Positions 57,567 through 64,000 of a stretch of 64,000 nt of DNA are shown here, piece by piece. The DNA lies in the NCBI GenBank assembly GCA_025201365.1, contig JAIXMF010000007.1:248001-312000 (forward strand), in the 5' to 3' direction. This DNA is from Syncephalis plumigaleata (taxonomy: Eukaryota; Zoopagomycota; Zoopagomycetes; Zoopagales; Piptocephalidaceae). The notes beneath the pieces were generated by a model. It had not been told where the DNA came from and searched no databases. It saw nothing but the letters and a program-made list of their open reading frames with translations. Numbering within the stretch: position 1 is the first letter of the stretch; each line of letters begins with the position of its first letter. The position numbers and the translations under genes are program-made.

Positions 57567-59434
57567 GATATTCGAAAAATGTCTCTTACGTCATCTGCAA
57601 GCACAGAGTCCACCTCCGTCGTTACTCCAAGGCGGCTTCCAACCGGAACGTGGCACCCTAGAGCAAATCGCCGCCCTCCTGGAGCTACAGAGGATCCAGC
57701 GCGACAAACGTCAGCCCACATGCCTAGTATTCCTAGATATCAAAGGAGCCTACGACTCAGTAACCAGAAACAGGCTATGGTACAAATGCGCTACTCACGG
57801 AGTCGGAAAGCAGGAAATTCATCTGCTAAGAAGCCTCTTCGACCTACCCAAGATATCAGTCCTGGTGGGCGCCAGCAGAACGCGGGAATTCACCGGGCAA
57901 GAGGGAATACAGCAAGGATCGTCGTTGTCGCCATGGCTGTATACTATCTTCATGAATGACTTAATTCTGGAGCTCAAAGCGTCAGGCTACGGTGTGCACC
58001 TACAAGGGCCGGAAAGAAATATTCCATGTCTATTCTTCGCGGACGATATAGTTCTTGTAGGGAAGGATTGGGAAGAAGTAAGCGCTTTGCTACGGATCTG
58101 CGAGCAGCACGCGAAATCCAATAGATACGAGTTTGGCATTGCAAAATGCGAGGCGTTGTACACAAGAGGATTCCCTCCGAGCATGAGACCAAACCTACAG
58201 ATTAACGGCTGTCCTCTGCCGTGCACAGACTCCTTCGTGTATCTAGGTCTACCCATCTGTACGGACGGAATAGATATTGAAGCATGGAAGAGGAGAGCAA
58301 TAGAGAAAGGCAGAAGAGCCATAGCTGGCCTGAGACGATTGGGCCTCCATCAGAAAGGCTTCAGCTGGCAAACGACAATACGACTGTACAAGACATTCAT
58401 TCGGCCAACTATGGAGTATGGAATGGCGCTGATATGTCCCACCGACAAAACCTTTAAGGATCTGGAGAAGATACAGCTCAAGGTACTTAGGGAAGCGGCT
58501 AAAGGAAGGAGCAATACTAGTCATGGAACGTTGTACAGAATCTCCAACTGTGTGGACTTACAGCACAGAGCGAAAGAACTTGCAGCCAAATGGCTAGCGA
58601 GAACTGAACTGGCCGACAGGAAGAAGCTGATCTACTGGATTAGAAAGAGAGCGGAAGAAGACAGCAGAAGCAGCCCGATCTTCAAAAGGCTTGAAGAAGA
58701 AAACAGCGTAATGAAACACCATAGAGCCGAAGAAGACGCAGTAGTGATTACGTCAAAGGCATTACAGAATGCCAAGAACGAGTGGTGGGAGAAGAGGAAA
58801 AATGTGGGGAAAATAAAAGCGAGAAGAGAGGGAAGAGATACGACGTTGATGGAAGCTTTTAAGACTACTCGCCCTATCCCACTCTTACGGTTTGACGGGC
58901 CCAGGTGGATAACCAGCCTACTTATCCGATGGTGGACAGGAAGGCTCCCTGGGTACAACAAAAACAAACCATGCAGTAGATGCAGCGAAGGTCATAGATC
59001 CAGGCAACACATAATTGCGTGTCATAACGTAATACACCGACTGGAGACAGCAAGCAGAAACAGAACCGCTACACCCAACGGTAACGAAGTGAGCCACCCA
59101 ATCGATAGAGCGCTACAGAATATCAAAGTCTACACACTGAACGACCCCATATTCGCGTCGGTCTTGGAGATTTTGAAAGAGATAGCGGAAGCGGATCGTG
59201 GAAGCAACTCCAGTCAAACCACACAGGTTACCCATAGCAATCAATTACTTGGTTGAACGTTTCATTTTATTATTAATTACCATTTACATATTATTACCCC
59301 CACTCTCGAATTTCATAACGTACTTTTTTCCCAGTACTCTGGGTTTTTTTCAGTATACAGCTTCCCAAACGTCCCGACGGAGGACAATGGTGGTTCAGCC
59401 CAAGCTGATTGGCAAAAATAAAAAAAAAATAAAA
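57567..59434 (+). mobile_element. 5'-truncated non-LTR (LINE) retrotransposon
   Basis: A 1.87-kb LINE fragment is bounded by a perfect 16-bp target-site duplication (57551-57566 and 59435-59450). It opens inside the reverse transcriptase domain at IFEKCLLRHLQ, so the 5' part (any ORF1, endonuclease and the start of RT) was lost during insertion, as is usual for target-primed reverse transcription. The surviving ORF is open to its stop at 59256. A 3' UTR of about 150 bases ends in an A-rich tail (59416-59434). The intact duplication and intact frame argue for a recent insertion. Its Arg codons are mostly AGA/AGG, whereas the host genes here favour CGT and CGA. Confidence 0.92.
57568..59256 (+). 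CDS. LINE reverse transcriptase, truncated N-terminus, zinc knuckle at C-terminus
   Basis: The frame is open for 562 codons with no start codon of its own at the truncated end. RT blocks in order: LLQGGFQPERGTLEQI, CLVFLDIKGAYDSVTRNRLW (first catalytic Asp), QGSSLSPWLYTIFMNDL, and PCLFFADDIVLVG (the F/YxDD motif, intact), followed by the thumb region FVYLGLPICTDG and LYKTFIRPTMEYGMAL. A C-terminal segment has WWTGRLPGYNKNKPCSRC then HRSRQHIIAC, a C-x2-C-x8-H-x3-C knuckle common in LINE ORF2 proteins. The copy lacks the upstream endonuclease, so it cannot move alone. The overlapping frame at 57516-57959 is not coding. Confidence 0.88.
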   Translation: MFEKCLLRHLQAQSPPPSLLQGGFQPERGTLEQIAALLELQRIQRDKRQPTCLVFLDIKGAYDSVTRNRLWYKCATHGVGKQEIHLLRSLFDLPKISVLVGASRTREFTGQEGIQQGSSLSPWLYTIFMNDLILELKASGYGVHLQGPERNIPCLFFADDIVLVGKDWEEVSALLRICEQHAKSNRYEFGIAKCEALYTRGFPPSMRPNLQINGCPLPCTDSFVYLGLPICTDGIDIEAWKRRAIEKGRRAIAGLRRLGLHQKGFSWQTTIRLYKTFIRPTMEYGMALICPTDKTFKDLEKIQLKVLREAAKGRSNTSHGTLYRISNCVDLQHRAKELAAKWLARTELADRKKLIYWIRKRAEEDSRSSPIFKRLEEENSVMKHHRAEEDAVVITSKALQNAKNEWWEKRKNVGKIKARREGRDTTLMEAFKTTRPIPLLRFDGPRWITSLLIRWWTGRLPGYNKNKPCSRCSEGHRSRQHIIACHNVIHRLETASRNRTATPNGNEVSHPIDRALQNIKVYTLNDPIFASVLEILKEIAEADRGSNSSQTTQVTHSNQLLG

Positions 59435-59450
59435 AATTCCTCTTTCTCTA
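59435..59450. repeat. Target-site duplication, right copy
   Basis: Identical to 57551-57566. It is followed by TTCTCTA repeats, which belong to the pre-insertion sequence upstream of the recyclin-1 gene. Confidence 0.9.
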
Positions 59451-59538
59451 TTCTCTATTCTCTATTCTCTCGCTGTTATTATTGGTGAATGACCGATAGT
59501 GAGCACATCTCTTCCTCTCTCTTTCGCCTTTTGACTCT

Positions 59539-62500
59539 ATGCTATTTAACGGCACAAGCAGTGCTGACAGAAGAAGCAGCGCTGCCACAACGGCAGAAGC
59601 AGAGCGACGAGATTCGCAGTCGTCAATATTTAGCGTTATGAGCGGACGTACAAGTATCACATCCATATCCAATTCTAATAAGCATACTAGTCTTACAAGT
59701 GGTCATCGTTCGTCGATAGACCAGTCAATAGCGAGTAATGTAGTAAGCGGTAAGAGTGTGTCAACATCAGCCGGGAGGATTCAATCTTCATCAGGTACAA
59801 CGGTCACAGCTGCCACACCTAGTGCAACTAGTAATACACGTACAACAACAACAACGACAACAACGACAACAAGTAGTAATAATCAACATGGTAGAAAGTC
59901 AACTACAATATCACTAGCATTGCTACCACCGGATGTAACTGTGCGTATCCTGCATCATTTACCAATACCGGCATTGGCGACTATGGCTCAAGTCTCCCGT
60001 CGCTTTAAAGTTCTCGTCAATAATGAGGAGATATATATTCGTAAATTAAAGCAAATGGGGCTATGGCAAGATTTAAGTAATGCCGCGCAATACAACGGCG
60101 GCCTACTAGATGCACCAGTGGCACCCATCTACATCTCTAGCGATCTAACATCGAATCAATCGCTCATGCCTACACTACAGCGTGGTAACAATCTGTTGAC
60201 AGATGAAAGCGCAACGTTGGATGTACATCGTGCACGAGATCAGTTCAAACACATTTATCGTGAACTCATCCCGTACTACGTCGACTTGCGACATCGACAT
60301 CGTGAGCCTCGTATTCAATCGGAGTTTCCCGATCCCATTGAACGTGCTCGAATCATTGCTCGTCTACGTCGATTGATGCCGGTTAAAGTGGTGGATGACT
60401 ACAAAGCGGTAGGTTACCAGTTTGTCATTTGTATGCCTATCTTTCTCATTCTGTGATCGCATTATTACGCTAGATTAATTTGGCCCTAGAAACAACTACT
60501 CAGCTACTGGAGAGTCGCTCTCTACAACAGTTTGAACAAGCATATCATGCAGATGATACGGAAGCAATGAAGGTAAGCTGGATAGATTAGCAACTTATGT
60601 GTATATTCACTAATTATCATTCGCATCTAGTATCACGCGCTAGTGCTGTTTGAACTCAATGGTGGACAGTCATGCGTGCAAATGTATATTCAAATGAATC
60701 AACTCTTTTTCGATAACGAACACACTCCTTTAGACAACTTGGCGTAAGTGGCAAATGTAGTCTATATCATTATTAATTGGCATCTAGTCCATTGGCTGTC
60801 AATGAACAGGGAGAGCATACGCCGTTGATCGATTTCGCGGAACATCTCAAGAATGAACTCGAACGACAAGCCAAGATGATCTCGGAAATATTCTCCGAGG
60901 AAGACGATGTACTATTTGCATTTACCGAACGAGTATACGAGGATGTTGTAAGTTATATGCATGACTGCAATCATGACGTATATTGATGGTTTATTTGTAT
61001 TTAAATAACAATAATATAATATAATATATATACTAGATTGCAGACTATGTTAACGAGTTAATGGCCGGTGCACTGCAGCGTTCGTTACCCGATTACTTGA
61101 ATCTAACTGTGGAGGCATATCGTCGATTCTCTACCTTTACCGTAGGTCTAACACAAATGCGTCCTCGAGCATTAGACCCGGAACGGGCACATCGTTGCTT
61201 ATACGCAGTCTTCAGTCCACTGATGGAGCCGTATATCGAGCGTGAAATACGTGCACTACGCGAGATGTACGATCGTGAAATTCGTCGATGGGATCGTCAA
61301 ATGGAGGAGATGCGTCATCGTGCCGAAGCAGAACGTACTCGTCGATTGATGGGTGCGGCCGAGCGTGAGGCATACAAGAAGGGATTCCTTCGTCGATTGA
61401 AACGAGGCCTCACTCGGAGTAAAGACGATGAGAAAACTGGAGCATCGACTAATGCCAAGGATGATAGCAGTTCATTCGAGATTGTACAAGAGCTAAGCGG
61501 ACTACTATCGCTTGAAATGTCACTTCAAATGATCCATGTGAATAAGCAAGCGCTGCATCGTGTGTTACGATTCGCCAATCTAGGTGGACGAGCTGGTACT
61601 GACGTGTAGGTCATGCCTTTCTTTCCCTCATTGTATACGACAATGCTAACTAGAATGATGCCTAATCGTATAATATACCTATAGGGAACGTGGTCTAGAG
61701 CGTATATTTGTATCTTTACTCCATATACTTGGTCAACGACATGTGAAACCAGCCTTTGAAACGTAACTACATTGAGAATTATATCTAGCACGAGTAGTAC
61801 GCTTACATTATGACATTATAGGGCTGTTGAACGATTGAGTTCCTATAAGACCACGCAAACGACAGCTAGTGATGCACAAGTGCAGCCTATTTTACGCTTT
61901 TTCGAATTAATCCATTTGGCCGATCTTGTTCATCAAATGATATTCGTCTATTATAAAGAGGAGATTGTAAGTAATAATGGAAATATTAGTGTTTCCTTAT
62001 TCATTTGACTGATCTTTGTGTAGTGTCGATTTGTCGATGAACATGACTTTACCAATGGATGTAATGCGGAGAAGAAAGCATTCGAACGTAATTTAGATGA
62101 TGTTGTAGCAGCTGGATTAGATCGAAGTATTGAGGTAATACATGGGATATGTTCATATCGTCTCTTGTTATAATCATCTAATGCATATCATTAGGTATTA
62201 ATGAGTCATGTGGAGTACATACTGGAGAATGAACAACGAGCAACGGATTATGATCCCGAAACTGATATAATTGATCTTAGACCGACGAAGGTGCGTATCG
62301 ATTTACTTGTACGATATATATATATGCTGCATTCTAATGAAAAGCAATTATTTTCTCTTCTCTTCTCTTCTCTAGGCATGCCGCGATGTGGTTCGATGTT
62401 TGTACACGCATACGCAAATGGTCAGTGGTGCCACGGAGAAACCTATGCTTGAAGTGTTCTACACCGAGTTAGGATTACGTTTCTTCAAGTAAGGATACAA

Positions 62501-62923
62501 TTATCGAATACAATACGCTTATTAATCAATCATCGTATGCTTAGTATTCTATCGAAACATTTGAAAACTAATCAAATTAGCGAGGCAGGAGGCTTCCAAG
62601 TGATTAGGTAACGATAGATGAAATATATTCTACGTAATAAGGCAAGATACTAATTGTTTTCATGATGATGCAGTGATCTTAATCATTATCACGAATGGGC
62701 CGTGTCATTAAACGCTCCCGAGGCATTACGCTACTTCCACGCACTTAAGGAACTAGGACACATCTACATTGTGTCACCGCAGGATTTACGCGAACTTATG
62801 CACGATCGACGTCGTTATCAAGGCGCGCTACGAGAAGAGGAGATTTATGAATTTGTTCAACTTCGCAAAGATTACCGTCGCATCCAGAAAGTAGTAGAGT
62901 CGGAGAAATGCTACGTTATGTAA
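59539..62923 (+). CDS. RCY1: Recyclin-1 F-box protein with Sec10-like domain and CaaX box
   Basis: Rcy1 is a fungal F-box protein that recycles plasma-membrane cargo such as SNAREs through endosomes. The first exon (59539-60408) has a Ser/Thr-rich N-terminus and the F-box: LPPDVTVRILHHLPIPALAT, MAQVSRRFKVLVNNEEIYIR. About ten later exons encode the long helical exocyst Sec10-like region, including DYVNELMAGALQRSLPDYLN, EREIRALREMYDREIRRWDR and, near the end, NAPEALRYFHALKELGHIYI. The protein ends EKCYVM, a CaaX farnesylation signal as in yeast Rcy1. The order F-box, Sec10-like, CaaX identifies the gene. The LINE ends about 105 bases before the ATG, within its promoter or 5' leader. Confidence 0.88.
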
Positions 62924-63168
62924 TTGTTTCCGCTGTTATATATATTAGTATTGACCAAATTAATTAAAATTGATTACTTGAAACATAATAGAAATGGAAA
63001 TCATCTAGATGAAAGGTCATTAATAATGACTTTTATGTTATTGGCTGTTGGAATATCAGCAAGCAATGACGCGTTATTTCCTACTATTTCGACGATCTAT
63101 ACCATGAGACATGCTACACTTTACTTTTATCAAATATAATATTAAACCCCGTTTATTAATTATGGAAA

Positions 63169-64000
63169 CTAATACTCATTGTCGCTGCTTTTAGCTGGCT
63201 TGCTATGCTTCTTGTTGGGTGGCTTCTCGGTAGTACCTTCAGAGTAAGCGCCGTCCGACTTTTCCTGTTTATCTGATTTCTCGCCCTTCGATCCCTTATT
63301 GTTCGATCCCTTTTTGTTCTTTCCAGGTGTTTTCTCCGGTTCACCCATACTATCGCCATAAGAGTCTTTCTTGTCCGTCTGTGTCTTTGACTCCTTCTCG
63401 CCTTCCTCATCCATAATACCATAGGAATCGTTGTTATTCGACGGCTTAGCGGTAGACTTCTTATTGCCACTAGCAGGAGGACTAGGACAGCTCTTGCCTT
63501 TATCGCCACCGGGGCATCCACGAGGATGATCGGAAGTGGCAACGTAGAATGTCTTCCATTCGCCGAACTCACCAAGTCCGTCGACCATCTGGCTGCCCTT
63601 CGCGTATGACACGAATTTACTGGCGATAAAGTTCTTCCATGGAATAACAGCTGGTGGCTTCTCAACACCTTCTTTGCCGCCTCCCCATTCACCCACCACC
63701 ATGCCATCATCGGATTTCTCGGCACCCACTGGAATGGTGACGATCTTACGGTCGGCAAAGTGTTTACGGCCATCGAGTTTCGTGGCATCCCTATTGGCCC
63801 AGCGTGGCATATCGATCGTACCGGGTAAGCGTGCCACCAACAATTCCGGACCAGTCAAGCTGCCCTGTTCATTGCCTTCGGATATCTCAATATCTGCACA
63901 ATTCATGTAGTACTCCACGTTACCACCGGCATTGATGAACGTCCAGCCAAATAGGGCACGACCATTGCGAGCACCTTGTGGTAGGGCAACCGAGTATTGA
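63169..64000 (-). CDS. AA11-like lytic polysaccharide monooxygenase, C-terminal part
   Basis: The frame enters from beyond the window end and stops at 63169. It reads QYSVALPQGARNGRALFGW, then FINAGGNVEYYMNCADIEI, the conserved end of the AA11 chitin-active LPMO core (W-x-x-x-x-x-x-G-N-x-E-x-Y-M-N-C-A). LPMOs are secreted copper enzymes that cut crystalline chitin by oxidation. The N-terminal His brace would lie outside the window. After the core come a middle region with IPWKNFIASKFV and a long Lys/Ser/Asp/Gly-rich disordered tail (KKGSNNKGSKGEKSDKQEKS) to the C-terminus. In a predatory or mycoparasitic fungus this would attack host or own cell-wall chitin. Confidence 0.75.
   Translation of the reverse strand, partial: QYSVALPQGARNGRALFGWTFINAGGNVEYYMNCADIEISEGNEQGSLTGPELLVARLPGTIDMPRWANRDATKLDGRKHFADRKIVTIPVGAEKSDDGMVVGEWGGGKEGVEKPPAVIPWKNFIASKFVSYAKGSQMVDGLGEFGEWKTFYVATSDHPRGCPGGDKGKSCPSPPASGNKKSTAKPSNNNDSYGIMDEEGEKESKTQTDKKDSYGDSMGEPEKTPGKNKKGSNNKGSKGEKSDKQEKSDGAYSEGTTEKPPNKKHSKPAKSSDNEY

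Noticed and set aside
57516-57959. 147-residue open frame spanning the LINE left junction
   Set aside because: It overlaps the RT frame in another phase, crosses the insertion boundary and has no conserved feature; it is an accident of the insertion.
1-64000. tRNA or rRNA genes
   Set aside because: No T-loop signature with matching acceptor stems was found by eye; a covariance-model scan would be needed to exclude them.

Overview
The window is nuclear DNA of a fungus. About 26 protein genes lie on both strands, most cut by many short introns (about 45-110 bases, GTAAGT donors, CTNA(C/T) branch points close to the AG). Fungal markers include HIS5, LCB1, UBA4, OXA1, MPC1, recyclin-1, Gyp5-type TBC, NuA4 Eaf7, INO80 Ies2, SAGA Ubp8, CYSTM proteins and an AA11-like LPMO. 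The AT-rich intergenic DNA, the intron density, retention of animal-like genes (a TRAIP-type RING protein) and a set of lineage-specific secreted kinase-like proteins suggest an early-diverging fungus, possibly a Zoopagomycota mycoparasite or predator. That placement is inference.

Layout. 1-1733: no gene seen. 1734-9212: three plus-strand genes: a TPR-like protein, TEL2 and EAF7. TEL2 shows at least five apparent frame breaks and the TPR gene one. 9395-9996: a 602-bp TA-flanked DNA transposon remnant whose minus strand carries the C-terminus of a Fanzor (eukaryotic TnpB-like) protein followed by a hairpin; a second terminal fragment lies at 28289-28344. 10120-14698: OXA1, a small secreted Cys-rich protein and a two-TM Asn-repeat protein. 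14820-23943: a minus-strand block of HIS5, a TRAIP-like E3 ligase, a MICOS MIC26/MIC27 protein and a TBC RabGAP. 26025-28220: a divergent pair of CYSTM proteins. 28819-33660: DPM3, IES2 and a SulP sulfate permease.

35226-52083: housekeeping genes (saccharopine dehydrogenase-like, ER FKBP with HDEL, MPC1, UBP8, a Bem46/ABHD13 hydrolase, a seven-TM protein) interspersed with three signal-peptide proteins that look like degenerate protein kinases. 52973-57456: LCB1 and UBA4. 57567-59434: a 5'-truncated LINE with a perfect 16-bp target-site duplication, inserted just upstream of recyclin-1 (59539-62923). 63169-64000: the C-terminal part of an AA11-like LPMO that runs off the end.

Themes. Mitochondrial genes (OXA1, MIC26/27, MPC1), secretory and lipid genes (DPM3, LCB1, FKBP, RCY1, GYP5-like) and chromatin or genome-maintenance genes (EAF7, IES2, UBP8, TEL2, TRAIP) are intermixed without clear functional clusters. 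The most unusual observations are the Fanzor remnant with its possible guide-RNA hairpin, the three secreted pseudokinase-like genes, a 4-nucleotide microexon in MPC1 and recurrent GC-AG introns.
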